Under the pieces are notes generated by a model. The model searched no databases and was not told the origin of the DNA. It was given only the letters and a program-made list of their open reading frames with translations. From contig NZ_JARRAH010000003.1 of assembly GCF_030553305.1 (NCBI RefSeq), positions 176,924 through 240,923 on the forward strand: a DNA stretch of 64,000 nt. Reading direction: 5' to 3'. Both the position numbers and the translations under genes were made by a program. Within the stretch, counting starts at the first letter, position 1. The number at the start of each line of letters is the position of its first letter. Shown piece by piece: positions 25,012 to 37,066 of this stretch. The DNA is from Halomarina ordinaria. GTDB taxonomy: Archaea; Halobacteriota; Halobacteria; Halobacteriales; Haloarculaceae.

Positions 25012-26448
25012 GTGCCTTCGCTCCCGTCGAACCCGGTCCGTGGCGCGCTCCTGTGGGTGGGGCTGGTGCTCGCGCGACTCGGCCTCCTCGACCGCACGCG
25101 GGTCGTCCGGACGACCGACCTCGCCTGGCCGCGGGTGGTCACCGGCCTCGCGCGGATGTCGAAGTCGGCGGTCGACGTCGCGATGGTGGGCCTCGCGCTG
25201 GGGTCGAGCGCCATCGCCGGCGTCGGCTTCGCCACCCCCTACTGGGGGCTGGCGTTCGCGCTCGGCGGCGGCGTCGCCGGCGGCACCATCAGCCTCGTCT
25301 CCCAGCGCTACGGCGCCGACCGATTCGACGAACTCGACCGGTCGGTGAAGGCGAGCGTCGTCGTCGCTCTCTGTCTCACCCTCCCCGTCTCGGCACTGTT
25401 CGCCGCGTTCCCGACCGAACTCGTCGCGCTCGTCGGGACCGGCGAGGCGGCGGTCGCCTACGGCGCGACGTACCTCCGGGTGGTCGCCCTCGGCGTCCCG
25501 TTCGCCGCGCTCAACCTCGTCGCCAGTCGGACGCTCGTCGGCTGTGACGACGCGCGAACGCCCATGCTGGTGCGCGCCGGCGGGGCCGTCGCCAACGTCG
25601 GCGTGAACGCGCTGCTCGTCTTCGGCCTGGGTCTCGGGGTCTTCGGCGCGGCGATGGGGACGGTGCTCGCGAACGTGCTGGTGACGCTCGCCTTCGCGTG
25701 GGGGCTCCTGCGCGGCGGCCTCCCCCTGGTCGGGGCGTTCCCGGTCACGCTCGACGTGCGCGGTCCCCACCTCGACTGGTCGCTCGCGCGCGACCTGACC
25801 GATATCGCGACGCCCCTGGTGCTGACGAACCTCGCGCGCATCGGCGGGCAGTTCCCCTTCCTCGCCGTCGTCGGCCTCTTCGGGGAGGAGGTCGCCGCGG
25901 CGTTCGTCATCGCGCTCCGGGTGCGCGACCTGCTGGACACGCCCGGGTGGGGGTTCGGCCTCGCCTCCAGCAGCCTCGTCGGCCAGTCGCTCGGCGTCGG
26001 CGCGGAGGACGACGCCGCGTCGTACGCACAGGACGTCCTCCGGTTCGCGCTCGCGGTCTACCTCGTGGCCGCGGCGAGCGTCTTCGCCGTCGCCGACTGG
26101 GTCGGCCGCCTGTTCGTCGCCGACCCCGCCGTCGTCCCGCTGGTCGGCGGGTTCGTCTCCGCCGTCTGCGTCAGCGTCGTCTTCTACGGCGTGACCAACG
26201 GCGCGACGGGGCCCCTCCGCGCGAGCGGCGACACCCGCTGGCCCCTCTACGGGCAGGTCCTCGGCCTCTACGGCGTCGCGCTCCCCGTCGCCTCCCTCGG
26301 GACGACGACCGACCTCGGCGTCACCGCCCTCTACCTCGCGCTCGTCCTCGAGACGGCCGTCCCCGCCGCCGTCGTCTACTACCGCTACCGGAGCGGCCGC
26401 TGGAAGTCCATCAGCCGCGCCTACCGACCGGCCGCGGCCGACGACTGA
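25012..26448 (+). CDS. MATE-like polysaccharide/drug exporter family membrane protein
   Basis: A 478-residue multi-helix membrane protein of the MOP superfamily, MATE branch. It has about 12 hydrophobic segments, with TGLARMSKSAVDVAMVGLALGSSAIAGVGFATPYWGLAFALGGGVAGGTISLVSQRYGADRFDE matching the first-half signature and ATPLVLTNLARIGGQFPFLAVVGLFG opening the second half. It is not close to the MATE gene at 20215. Start is GTG 25012, about 30 bases after a GTTTACC box; the ATG at 24990 is out of frame. Substrate unknown. Confidence 0.85.
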   Translation: MPSLPSNPVRGALLWVGLVLARLGLLDRTRVVRTTDLAWPRVVTGLARMSKSAVDVAMVGLALGSSAIAGVGFATPYWGLAFALGGGVAGGTISLVSQRYGADRFDELDRSVKASVVVALCLTLPVSALFAAFPTELVALVGTGEAAVAYGATYLRVVALGVPFAALNLVASRTLVGCDDARTPMLVRAGGAVANVGVNALLVFGLGLGVFGAAMGTVLANVLVTLAFAWGLLRGGLPLVGAFPVTLDVRGPHLDWSLARDLTDIATPLVLTNLARIGGQFPFLAVVGLFGEEVAAAFVIALRVRDLLDTPGWGFGLASSSLVGQSLGVGAEDDAASYAQDVLRFALAVYLVAAASVFAVADWVGRLFVADPAVVPLVGGFVSAVCVSVVFYGVTNGATGPLRASGDTRWPLYGQVLGLYGVALPVASLGTTTDLGVTALYLALVLETAVPAAVVYYRYRSGRWKSISRAYRPAAADD

Positions 26449-26794
26449 GTGGGGGTACCATCGTCCCCGGCGACACGTCTAGCGACCGCTCCGGCGACAC
26501 GTGTCGCACCGACGATCGTCACCTCGCAGCGTCGGCTCCGATACGTGCCCCTCTCTCGGCGTCGGGGGAGCAAAGGACAGTAGCAGGAGAGGAGGCGGCG
26601 GGACGCGCCAGGGGGGTAACGGCGAACCAGAGGGGGGGACTCTGGCCGGTCTCGTCCCACGGCCTACCAGGGGGGTGTGTCGGGGCGCCGCAGTTCGTGT
26701 GCCGCCGACGGATTGTCCATTCGGGGTGTCCGTAATGAGTTTTCTGGTCGCTACAATCTACTTAAAACAACCCAATCGAAACTCGAACAGGGTC
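26449..26794. other. Convergent intergenic region carrying the dispersed element
   Basis: 346 bases between the stop codons of converging genes. The right part contains one copy of a 55-base element (26696-26750); the rest shows no gene or strong structure apart from G-rich runs (GGGGGG near 26610-26670). Confidence 0.5.
26696..26750 (+). repeat. Dispersed 55-base element, copy 1
   Basis: Aligned without gaps to 37607-37661, 44 of 55 positions are identical, with mismatches concentrated in an 8-base centre. The left part reads GTGTGCCGCCGACGGATTGT, the right part GTAATGAGTTTTCTGGT. Both copies lie between converging genes, same orientation. Looser similarity continues about 20 bases to the left. 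Confidence 0.7.
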
Positions 26795-27718
26795 TCAGCC
26801 GCCGGTCGCGTTCGGTTCGGTCCCGTCGGCCGTCGCGTTCGCCGTGGTCGCGTTCCCGTCGGTAGCGTTCCCCACTGTCGTGTTCCCGTCGGTGGTGTTC
26901 CCGCTGGTAGCGTTCTCGTCGGTGGTGTTCGCACTCTCACCGTCGGTCGCGTTCGCGTCCGACCCGTTCGCGTCCGACGACGTGCCGTCGTCGCTGTCGT
27001 CACTCGTCTCGTTCCCGCCGCCCGCCGTCTCGTCCTCTTCGGCCGAGTCCTCGTCGTCCGTCGCGTTTTCGTCGCCGGACGAGTCGTCGTCGCTGTCGTC
27101 CGTCGTCCCCCGGTCGTCCGTCGCCTCGTCGTCGTGCTCGCGTTCGTCGGTTCCGTCGTCCGTCGACGTCCCCTCATCGGAGGCACTCGTCGACTCGTCG
27201 GTGGAGTCGTCCGTCGACTCGTCACCGTCGCCATCGCCGTCGCTGTCGTCGGACCCGTCGGGCGTCCCCGCGTCCTCGGGCGTCTCCTCGCCGCCGTCGT
27301 CAGCCGACTCGTCGGTGGAGGCGTCGGTTCCCTCCCCGTCGTCGGTCGCGTCGTCCGGCCCCGTCCGCGTGGCGGTCCCGCCGTCCGCGTCCGCCCCCGC
27401 CGCGGCGCGGTCGGTGTCGTTCGCCCCGGTCGTGTTCGCCCCGGTATCGTTCGCATCGTCCCCGCCACCGGCACCGGCGCCGCCGAGCAGACCGCCGCCG
27501 CCGGCGCTCTCGTCGACGTCGGAGTCGTTGGTGAGCTCCGTCGAGTTCTCGTCGAGGAACGTGTACAGGGAGGGTCCCGCGACGACGGAGAAGCCGATGA
27601 CGAGCGTCAGCGGGACGACGAACAGCACCAGTATCACGATGGCGCCCTTGACGTGCCCCGCGGGGGTCTCCGGCGGCCCGCCGTCGGCCGCCCGCGCCCC
27701 GCGTCGTTGTGTCGGCAT
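26795..27718 (-). CDS. Membrane-anchored acidic stalk protein rich in N-glycosylation sequons
   Basis: A 307-residue protein with one transmembrane helix (GAIVILVLFVVPLTLVIGFSVVAGP, residues ~24-48) and about 250 residues of low-complexity Asp/Ser/Thr/Gly/Asn outside. The extracellular part holds roughly sixteen N-X-S/T sequons, crowded into the first 80 and last 70 residues of the tail (NDT, NTT, NAT, NGS). The short N-terminus is cytoplasmic. Haloarchaea N-glycosylate surface proteins, so a heavily glycosylated, intrinsically disordered stalk is likely; the lack of any folded ectodomain is odd. Both strands look coding because of the repetitive composition; the minus strand is chosen for its membrane anchor and start. 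Confidence 0.7.
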   Translation of the reverse strand: MPTQRRGARAADGGPPETPAGHVKGAIVILVLFVVPLTLVIGFSVVAGPSLYTFLDENSTELTNDSDVDESAGGGGLLGGAGAGGGDDANDTGANTTGANDTDRAAAGADADGGTATRTGPDDATDDGEGTDASTDESADDGGEETPEDAGTPDGSDDSDGDGDGDESTDDSTDESTSASDEGTSTDDGTDEREHDDEATDDRGTTDDSDDDSSGDENATDDEDSAEEDETAGGGNETSDDSDDGTSSDANGSDANATDGESANTTDENATSGNTTDGNTTVGNATDGNATTANATADGTEPNATGG

Positions 27719-27828
27719 TATCACGACCGATGAATGTGCATCGAATAAGGGTTCCCGTTTCCTCGGCGGCCGAGGCCGTCGACGTGGATACCGCAAGGCT
27801 TTGCGCGTCCCCGCGAAAGGGCGGGACG

Positions 27829-28638
27829 ATGCTGCCGGTCCGTCCGTCGCCAGACCGTCCGATCCGCGCCGCCCGTGCGTCCGACCCGCTGACGGCGCTC
27901 GCGGGCGTCGACGAGGCGACGGCCGACCAGTTGCGCGTCGAGGCGGGCGTCGATTCGGTCGCCACCTTCGTCCGCGGGGCGCTCACGGTCCCCGGCGTGA
28001 TGCCGTCGGCCCGCGTGCCGACGGCCGCGCAGGCCGTCTGTGCGGCGACGCTCTCGCCCGCTGACCTGCGCGTCCCCGACGCGGCGTCGGCCCGCCTCCA
28101 GCAACTCTGGACGGCCTTCGGCGGGCGCCGACTCGGTCCGAACGGCTTCGAGAGCGCGAGCGCGGCCCGGACGACCCGCTATCGGACCCACGGCGACTGG
28201 CTGGTCGCCGGCCGTCCCGTCCACTCGCGGCCGTCGTCGCCCGACCCCTGGACCGAGTGGCCCCGCGCCGCCGCGCTGCGAGCGGGACCGACCCTCCAGG
28301 TCGAACGCGACGCGATACCGACGGTCCGCGTCGAGAGCGCGGGCGCGAGCGCCGCGACGCTCGTCCCCGCGGTGGACCTCGACGCGCTCTCGTGGCTCGT
28401 CCTCGACCGCCCGTTCGACGGGCCCGCCTCCGACACTCCGTTGCGCCCGTCGATGCGACTGCTCGATGGCGGTCCGCTCGCCGTCGTCGCACCCGACGCC
28501 GCCGACGGCTGGACGCTGTTCGCACCGCTCGCGGACGCCGCCCGAGAGCAGTCGTCGGGACACGAGTGGCTCCTCGACGGTCCCCGACCCGAACGGTTCG
28601 CGCTCGACGCCGACGCGCTGCTTTCGAACGTTCGGTGA
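27829..28638 (+). CDS. Hypothetical protein with N-terminal helix-hairpin-helix-like segment
   Basis: A 269-residue protein. Residues ~18-50 (DPLTALAGVDEATADQLRVEAGVDSVATFVRGA) resemble a helix-hairpin-helix of the kind used to bind nucleic acid. The remainder, with SWLVLDRPFDG and LAVVAPDAADGWTLFAPLADA, has no family I recognise. The frame is open upstream, but the ATG at 27829 fits where coding character starts. It is divergent from the stalk protein gene and followed 66 bases later by copA on the same strand. Confidence 0.65.
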   Translation: MLPVRPSPDRPIRAARASDPLTALAGVDEATADQLRVEAGVDSVATFVRGALTVPGVMPSARVPTAAQAVCAATLSPADLRVPDAASARLQQLWTAFGGRRLGPNGFESASAARTTRYRTHGDWLVAGRPVHSRPSSPDPWTEWPRAAALRAGPTLQVERDAIPTVRVESAGASAATLVPAVDLDALSWLVLDRPFDGPASDTPLRPSMRLLDGGPLAVVAPDAADGWTLFAPLADAAREQSSGHEWLLDGPRPERFALDADALLSNVR

Positions 28639-28656
28639 GATTTCTATTCATCTTCA

Positions 28657-28666
28657 CTTTCGAAAG
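28657..28666. promoter_or_regulatory. Palindrome upstream of the copA promoter
   Basis: CTTTCGAAAG is a perfect 10-base palindrome immediately upstream of the presumed copA TATA box. It is a candidate site for a copper-responsive or other regulator. Confidence 0.4.
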
Positions 28667-28704
28667 CGCAAACCGCGTAAAGCGTCGTCCCCTATCTCCC
28701 ACCA

Positions 28705-31308
28705 ATGAGTCACCGAACCACCCATCTCGACATCAGCGGGATGAGCTGTGCGAACTGCTCGCAGACCATCGAGCAGGCGCTGCGGGCGCTCGACGGCGTC
28801 GAGTCGGTGTCGGTCAACTACGCCACCGACGAGGGGACCGTCGAGTACGACCCCGAGCGCACGTCGCTCGCGTCGGTGTACGGGGCCGTCGAGGACGCGG
28901 GCTACGCGCCCGTCGCCGAGACGGTGAGCCTCGGCATCACCGACATGACCTGCGCCAACTGCGCCGAGACGAACCAGGAGGCGCTCGAGGGCGTCCCCGG
29001 CGTCGTCCGCGCCGACGTCAACTACGCTACCGACGAGGCGTCGGTCACCTACAACCCGAACGACGTCTCGCGCGAGCGCCTCTACGACGCCATCGAGCGG
29101 GCGGGCTACACCCCCGTCCGCGAGGAGGGAGAGGGGGACGGCGACGAGCGCCGCGAGCGCGCCCGGACGGACGAGATTCGGAAAGAACGCACCCGGACGC
29201 TGTTCGGCGCGGCCCTCTCGGCACCGCTGCTCGTCATGCTCGTCTTCGAACTGTTCGCGCCGGGCGTCCTCCCGGAGACGGTTCCCGGTACGGGGGTCGC
29301 GCTCGGGTGGGCCGCCTTCGCGCTGGCCACGCCCGTCCAGTACGTCCTCGGCAAGCCGTTCTACGTCAACTCCTACAAGGCGCTCGTCGTGAACCGCCGG
29401 GCGAACATGGACGTGCTCATCGCGCTGGGGTCCTCGACGGCCTACCTCTACTCCGTGGCCGTCCTCGTGGGACTCGTCGCCGGCGGGCTCTACTTCGACA
29501 CGGCGGCGCTCATCCTGGTGTTCATCACCCTCGGGAACTACCTCGAGGCCCGCTCGAAGGGGCAAGCCGGCGAGGCGCTGCGCTCGCTGCTCGAACTGGA
29601 GGCGGACACCGCCACCGTCGTCGAGGAGGACGGCACCGAGCGCGAGGTGCCCCTCGAGGACGTCGCGGTCGGCGACCGCCTGAAGGTGCGCCCCGGCGAG
29701 CGCATCCCGACCGACGGGGTCGTCGTCGAGGGGCAGTCGGCGGTCGACGAGTCGATGGTCACCGGCGAGTCCGTCCCCGTCGAGAAGGGCGAGGGCGACG
29801 AGGTGGTCGGCTCGACGGTCAACGAGAACGGCGCGCTCGTCGTCCGTGCGACGAAGGTCGGCGAGGACACGGCGCTCCAGCAGATCGTCCGCACCGTCAA
29901 GGAGGCCCAGTCGCGCCAGCCCGACATCCAGAACCTCGCCGACCGCATCAGCGCCTACTTCGTCCCGGCGGTCATCGCCAACGCGCTGTTCTGGGGGGTC
30001 GTCTGGCTGCTCTTCCCCGCGGCGCTCGCCGGCCTCGTCGACTTCCTCCCGACGTGGGGGCTGGTCGCCGGCGGCCCGGCCGTCGCGGGCGGGTCGGTGT
30101 CGGCGTTCGAGTTCGCCGTCGTCGTCTTCGCCAGCGCGGTGCTCATCGCCTGTCCCTGCGCGCTGGGACTGGCGACGCCCGCCGCGACGATGGTGGGGAC
30201 GTCCATCGGCGCGCAGAACGGCGTCCTGTTCAAGGGCGGCGACGTCATCGAACGCGTCACCGACATCGACACCGTCGTCTTCGACAAGACGGGCACCCTC
30301 ACGAAGGGGGAGATGCGCCTCACCGACGTCGTCGCGCTCAACGCCGACACCGGGACGGCGACCGACGGGGGGCGACTCGAAGCGCCCGTCCCAGACGCGC
30401 TCGACGAGCGGGCCGTCCTCCGCCTCGCGGCGACCGCCGAGCGCGACAGCGAACACCCGCTGGCGGCGGCCATCGTCGACGGCGCCCGCGAGCGGGACGT
30501 CGACCTCGCGTCCGTCGAGGCCTTCGAGAACGTCCCCGGCCAGGGCGTCCGCGCGACGGTCGCCCTCGACGGCGACGAGGCGACGGTGCTGGTCGGCAAC
30601 CGGACCCTCCTGCGCGAGGCGGGCGTCGACGTGCGTTCGGCCGATGAGGCCGCCGAGCGCCTCGAACGCGAGGGCAAGACCGCCATGTTCGTCGCCGTCG
30701 CCGACGAACCCGTCGGGGTCGTCGCGGCCGCCGACACGCTGAAGGAGGGTGCCGAGGACGCGGTGCGGACACTCCGTGACCGGGGCGTGACGGTCCACCT
30801 CGTGACCGGCGACAACGAGCGGACCGCCCGCGCCGTCGCCGAGGAGGTGGGTATCCCCGCCGAGTTCGTCCGCGCCGAGGTGCTCCCCGAGGACAAGGCC
30901 GACGCCGTCGAGGCCATCCAGGCCGACGGCGCGCGCGCGATGATGGTCGGCGACGGGGTGAACGACGCCCCGGCGCTCGCCACCGCCTTCGTCGGGGTGG
31001 CCCTCGGCAGCGGCACCGACGTCGCCATCGAGGCGGCCGACGTCACGCTCATGCGCGACGACCCACGGGACGTCGTGAAGGCCATCCGCGTCGGGGAGGG
31101 GACGCTAGCGAAGATCCGCCAGAACCTCTTCTGGGCGCTCGGCTACAACACGGCGATGATTCCGCTGGCCTCGCTGGGCCTGCTCCAGCCGGTGCTCGCC
31201 GCCGGGGCGATGGCCTTCTCGAGCGTCAGCGTGCTGACCAACAGCCTGCTGTTCCGTCGCTACACCCCCGACCACGACTACCACCTGCTCGGCTTCCTCC
31301 GGCGGTAA
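28705..31308 (+). CDS. copA: Copper-exporting P1B-type ATPase
   Basis: An 867-residue heavy-metal ATPase that pumps Cu+ out of the cell. Two N-terminal HMA domains carry CxxC metal sites (MSCANC, Cys15/Cys18; MTCANC, Cys83/Cys86). The membrane core has the CPC motif (Cys483-Pro-Cys485 in [11 protein letters not shown]), the phosphorylation site DKTGTL (Asp527), the SEHPLA-type nucleotide site and [13 protein letters not shown]. Length and order are normal for CopA. A GCGTAAAGCG box lies about 28 bases upstream, with a CTTTCGAAAG palindrome (28657-28666) just before it. No copper chaperone or regulator gene is adjacent. Confidence 0.96.
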   Translation: MSHRTTHLDISGMSCANCSQTIEQALRALDGVESVSVNYATDEGTVEYDPERTSLASVYGAVEDAGYAPVAETVSLGITDMTCANCAETNQEALEGVPGVVRADVNYATDEASVTYNPNDVSRERLYDAIERAGYTPVREEGEGDGDERRERARTDEIRKERTRTLFGAALSAPLLVMLVFELFAPGVLPETVPGTGVALGWAAFALATPVQYVLGKPFYVNSYKALVVNRRANMDVLIALGSSTAYLYSVAVLVGLVAGGLYFDTAALILVFITLGNYLEARSKGQAGEALRSLLELEADTATVVEEDGTEREVPLEDVAVGDRLKVRPGERIPTDGVVVEGQSAVDESMVTGESVPVEKGEGDEVVGSTVNENGALVVRATKVGEDTALQQIVRTVKEAQSRQPDIQNLADRISAYFVPAVIANALFWGVVWLLFPAALAGLVDFLPTWGLVAGGPAVAGGSVSAFEFAVVVFASAVLIACPCALGLATPAATMVGTSIGAQNGVLFKGGDVIERVTDIDTVVFDKTGTLTKGEMRLTDVVALNADTGTATDGGRLEAPVPDALDERAVLRLAATAERDSEHPLAAAIVDGARERDVDLASVEAFENVPGQGVRATVALDGDEATVLVGNRTLLREAGVDVRSADEAAERLEREGKTAMFVAVADEPVGVVAAADTLKEGAEDAVRTLRDRGVTVHLVTGDNERTARAVAEEVGIPAEFVRAEVLPEDKADAVEAIQADGARAMMVGDGVNDAPALATAFVGVALGSGTDVAIEAADVTLMRDDPRDVVKAIRVGEGTLAKIRQNLFWALGYNTAMIPLASLGLLQPVLAAGAMAFSSVSVLTNSLLFRRYTPDHDYHLLGFLRR

Positions 31309-31375
31309 GGGGTGCTCGACGCGGTCCGTCCCCCCTCGGCGGAACGCTGTTGTCGCTCTCGCCCGTGCCCCCGTC

Positions 31376-32287
31376 ATGGCTATCGGAGACGTCCGGGCGG
31401 TCACGACCGGCGACTGTACCGACCTCTCGTTCGTCGACACGGGGATGTACGACACCACCGGCTACGGGTCGGTCTACCTGCTCGACGCCGAGCGCCCCGC
31501 GGTCGTCGAGAGCGGCCTCGGCACCGAACACGACCGCGTCCTCGACGCGCTCGACGTCGTGGGCATCGACCGGAGGGCCGTCGAGGTGATCGCCGTCACG
31601 CACGTCCACCTCGACCACGCCGGCGGTGTGGGGTTCCTCGCCGAGGCGTGTCCGAACGCCGAGGTGGTCGTCCACGAGCGGGGCGCGCCCCACCTCGCCG
31701 ACCCCGAGCGCCTCGTCAGGGGGACGGAGGCGGCCGTCGGCGACCTCTGGCCGTTCTACACGTCACCCGAACCCGTCCCCGAGGAGCGACTCCGCCCCGT
31801 CGCGGACGGCGAGCGCGTCGACCTCGGCGACCACGAACTCCGCGTCGCTCACGCGCCCGGTCACGCGCCCCACCAGGTGGTGTACCACGACCCGGCGAAC
31901 GACGCGACCTTCACCGGGGACGCCGCCGGCGTCTGGCTGCCCGAGCGCGGGGCGGTCCGGGCGACGACGCCGCCGTGGAGTTTCGACCTCGAGCAGTGTC
32001 TCGCGGACCTCCACACCATCGGCGACGTCGACCCGACGACGCTCCTGTACTCGCACTTCGGGCCGCACCCGGACCCCGGGACCGCCCTCGACGCGGCGCG
32101 GACCGCGCTCGTCGAGTGGGTCGAGGCCGTCAGGGCGAGGCGCGCCGACGCCGAGGACGACGAGGCGGTCGTCGACCACTTCGTTGGGACGACGCCCTGC
32201 GTCGACGCCTGGGGGGAGGCGATGGCCCGCCCCGTCGCGGCCGTCGACGTCCGGGGCGTCCTCGACTACCTGGACGAGCGACCGTGA
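31376..32287 (+). CDS. MBL-fold metallo-hydrolase
   Basis: A 303-residue metallo-beta-lactamase-fold hydrolase. The metal motif HVHLDHAGG (His76, His78, Asp80, His81) is intact, followed by APGHAPHQVVYHD, FTGDAAGV and YSHFGPHPD for the remaining ligands. The C-terminal ~80 residues, with WVEAVRARRADAEDD, are helical as in glyoxalase-II-like and persulfide-dioxygenase-like relatives. Thioester or lactone hydrolysis is possible, but substrate cannot be inferred. It follows copA after 67 bases. Confidence 0.9.
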   Translation: MAIGDVRAVTTGDCTDLSFVDTGMYDTTGYGSVYLLDAERPAVVESGLGTEHDRVLDALDVVGIDRRAVEVIAVTHVHLDHAGGVGFLAEACPNAEVVVHERGAPHLADPERLVRGTEAAVGDLWPFYTSPEPVPEERLRPVADGERVDLGDHELRVAHAPGHAPHQVVYHDPANDATFTGDAAGVWLPERGAVRATTPPWSFDLEQCLADLHTIGDVDPTTLLYSHFGPHPDPGTALDAARTALVEWVEAVRARRADAEDDEAVVDHFVGTTPCVDAWGEAMARPVAAVDVRGVLDYLDERP

Positions 32288-32288
32288 A

Positions 32289-33347
32289 TCAGAACTCGGT
32301 GACGACCTCGACGCCCTCGGTGGCGTAGTCGGTCATCGCCGCGAGGCGCGCCGGCACCTCCTCGAGCGACACCTCCCGGCTCACCAGGCTCCCGGGGTCG
32401 ACGTCGCCCGCCGCGAGCAGGCCGAGCAGTTCGTCGTACCTCGTGGGCGGCATCCCCCGCGAGCCGTGAAAGGAGAGCTCCGCCATCGCCATCCGGTCGG
32501 TCGGCAGCGACACCTCCCCGCGCTCCTCGTCGGTCGTCAGCCCCACCTGGACGTGTTCGCCCGTCGGTCGCAGGCAGGCCACCGAGTTCCGGCACGTCTC
32601 CGCCCGACCGAGCGCGTCGAGCGAGACGTGCGCGCCGCCGTCGGTCAGCGCGCTGATACGCTCTGGCACGCCCTCCTCGCGGGCGTTCACCGTCGCGCGC
32701 GCGCCGAGGTCGCGGGCGCGCTCCAGCGCCGCCTCGCGGACGTCGACGGCGACGACGCGGAGGCCGAGGGCGCTCGCCACGTCGACGGCGGAGAGGCCGA
32801 CGCCGCCGCAGCCGTGGACGGCCACCCAGTCGCCGGGGGTCGGACTCGCGCGGTGGGCGAGCGCGTGGTAGGCGGTCATGAACCGACAGCCGAGCGCGGC
32901 CATCGCGTTCGGGGAGACGTCCTCGGGGAGCGCCATCGCGTTGTAATCGGCCCACGGGAGGTGGACCTCCTCCGCGAACGCGCCGGGGGCGTCGGGGTGG
33001 AAGCCCAGTCCCAGCCCGTTCGGACAGACGTTGCCGCGGCCGTTCAGGCAGTACGAGCAGGTGCCGTCGCCGAGGTTGAACGGGAGCGCGACGCGGTCGC
33101 CGACGCGCACGCGCTCGACGCGGTCGCCGCACTCGACCACCCGGCCGACCGGTTCGTGGCCGAGTATCTGCCCACGCTCGACGGCGTCGTCGGCCCACTC
33201 GCCGTGGCCCATCCAGGCGTGCCAGTCCGAGCGACAGACGCCGCAGGCTTCCACCTCGACGACGGCGCCGTGGGGGGCGGGGTCGGGCGACGGGACCTCC
33301 TCGACGACGAGCGGTTCGCCGTACTCCTTCAGGACTGCTGCGCGCAT
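32289..33347 (-). CDS. Zinc-dependent alcohol dehydrogenase
   Basis: A 352-residue medium-chain dehydrogenase. Catalytic zinc ligands are in ACGVCRSDWH and ILGHEPVGRV; the structural zinc lobe is CSYCLNGRGNVC; the Rossmann motif is VHGCGGVGLSAVDVASALG. Two start codons (33353 and 33347) are possible; the second, MRAAVLKEYG, is the usual family start and lies about 26 bases after a CTTTACT box. It is upstream of nothing on its strand, and its stop touches that of the MBL hydrolase gene. It probably oxidises a primary or secondary alcohol with NAD(P). Confidence 0.9.
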   Translation of the reverse strand: MRAAVLKEYGEPLVVEEVPSPDPAPHGAVVEVEACGVCRSDWHAWMGHGEWADDAVERGQILGHEPVGRVVECGDRVERVRVGDRVALPFNLGDGTCSYCLNGRGNVCPNGLGLGFHPDAPGAFAEEVHLPWADYNAMALPEDVSPNAMAALGCRFMTAYHALAHRASPTPGDWVAVHGCGGVGLSAVDVASALGLRVVAVDVREAALERARDLGARATVNAREEGVPERISALTDGGAHVSLDALGRAETCRNSVACLRPTGEHVQVGLTTDEERGEVSLPTDRMAMAELSFHGSRGMPPTRYDELLGLLAAGDVDPGSLVSREVSLEEVPARLAAMTDYATEGVEVVTEF

Positions 33348-33380
33348 GCGCATCGTTCGACGGGGCGGGGAGTAAAGTGT

Positions 33381-34553
33381 TCAGTAACCGAGCGCGAACA
33401 GGCGGTTCGCCCCGAGGCTCGCGAGCGCGACGAGCAGGAGGAACGCGAGGCCGACGAACGCGAGCGCCCACCCGCCGGTGTCGGCGACGACCCCGACCGC
33501 GACGCTCCCGAGCGCGCCGACGCTCATGTACATCGTCCGGACGAGGCCGAACCCGCTGCCGCGCTCGGCGAGCGTGAGGTTGTCCATGACGCGCGACTGG
33601 ACGGGCGCGCCCCAGCTCATCGCCGGGCCGAGACAGAGGACGGCGCCGACGGCCGCGAGGAGGGACGACCCGGCGACCAGCCAGCCGAACCCCACCACGC
33701 CGAGGCCCATGGTGAGGGCGGCGGCCGCGTCGCGCGTGAGGCGGTCGGAGAGCCACCCCATCACCGGCTGGGTCGCCCCGTGGACGACGAAGTAGAGCGA
33801 GAAGAGCACGCCCGCGGACGCCTGCGTGAGCCCCCGATACTCGATGAGGAACGTCGGGAGGAAGGAGGCGGTCGCCTGCCAGGAGAACGCGCCGCAGGCC
33901 GCGAGGAACGCCGAGTAGCGTATCTCCGGGCGCGAGAGGACGGGACCGATCGCGTCGAGGTCGAGTCCCGCCCGCACGGGGCGCCCGGGGTGCGTCGGGG
34001 CCGTCGGGCGGACGTAGTGGGCGAACAGGGCGAACAGGGAGAGCGCGACGAGCGCCCCCGAGAGGACGGCCACCCGCCAGCCGAAGCGCGTGGCGAGCGC
34101 GACGGCCACGACCGGCGTCACCAGCCCGGCGAGCGGCCCGCCCGCGATGTGGACGCCGATGGCCCGGCCCAGCTGGTCGAACTGCTTCGACAGCAGGGTG
34201 GTGGCGACGCTGTAGTGGAGCCCCGCGCCCGCGCCCAGCGCGACGGCGAAGAGGACGAACAGGGCGAACGACCCCGCGAACGCGAGCAGGACCGCGGCGG
34301 TCGCCGTCAGCCCCAGCGCGAGCAGGATGACGCGTCGCTCGCCGAAGCGGTCGCCGAGCAGGCCGCTCGGGAACTGCGTGAGGGCGTACGACGCCCACAT
34401 GCCGGTGAGCGCGAGGCCGGCGGCGCTGTCGGAGACGCCGTACCAGCCGGTGATGTCCGGCAGGACGGGGCTGATGGTGAGGCGGGCGACCATCGTGGCG
34501 AAGAACGCGAGGGTACAGAGGGTGAGAACGGTGTGACGGTACTGCGGGGACAT
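33381..34553 (-). CDS. MFS transporter
   Basis: A 390-residue protein with 12 predicted helices. The A-loop motif GLLGDRFGERRVILL between helices 2 and 3 and the matching motif GWLSDRLTRDAAAALTMG in the second half are typical of the major facilitator superfamily. The start MSPQYRHTVLTLCTLAFFATMVARL is chosen at 34553. It precedes the zinc alcohol dehydrogenase by 33 bases on the same strand, so the two may form an operon for uptake and oxidation, or export, of an alcohol or organic acid. Substrate unknown. Confidence 0.88.
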   Translation of the reverse strand: MSPQYRHTVLTLCTLAFFATMVARLTISPVLPDITGWYGVSDSAAGLALTGMWASYALTQFPSGLLGDRFGERRVILLALGLTATAAVLLAFAGSFALFVLFAVALGAGAGLHYSVATTLLSKQFDQLGRAIGVHIAGGPLAGLVTPVVAVALATRFGWRVAVLSGALVALSLFALFAHYVRPTAPTHPGRPVRAGLDLDAIGPVLSRPEIRYSAFLAACGAFSWQATASFLPTFLIEYRGLTQASAGVLFSLYFVVHGATQPVMGWLSDRLTRDAAAALTMGLGVVGFGWLVAGSSLLAAVGAVLCLGPAMSWGAPVQSRVMDNLTLAERGSGFGLVRTMYMSVGALGSVAVGVVADTGGWALAFVGLAFLLLVALASLGANRLFALGY

Positions 34554-34621
34554 CCAACGTCCCGAGAGACACACTCGGAGACCAAAACGTCGGAGGTTCC
34601 GGCGGCTCCTCGCGGTTCAGG

Positions 34622-36846
<2,225 letters not shown>

Positions 36847-37066
36847 GTGAGGAAATCTTCGCTATCACCAAAGCAATCTATCGTGTTCGCTAACTTTCGT
36901 TGGCGTCGGGGGTCGCGTTCGACGCCGGCACCTGCGGGAGAACGGTTCGAATCGACCGTGTTCGCCGGTGTTCGCGCCGGTCCGTGCTGGTGGGTCGCCC
37001 GAGACCGATGGCCGACCCGTCGCCGTCCCGAACACTCATCCACCCGCCACCCGTCGTCCCGGGTGA

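Noticed and set aside
26844..27718. Ser/Val-rich plus-strand frame opposite the stalk protein
   Set aside because: The minus strand has a proper start, a membrane helix and sequons; the plus frame is the mirror of its repetitive codons.
28654..30798. 714-codon frame opposite copA
   Set aside because: copA on the plus strand has every P-type ATPase motif; the antisense frame has none.
36952..36965. A second GGTTCGAATC string in intergenic DNA
   Set aside because: No cloverleaf can be drawn around it; no matching acceptor stem or CCA-side sequence.
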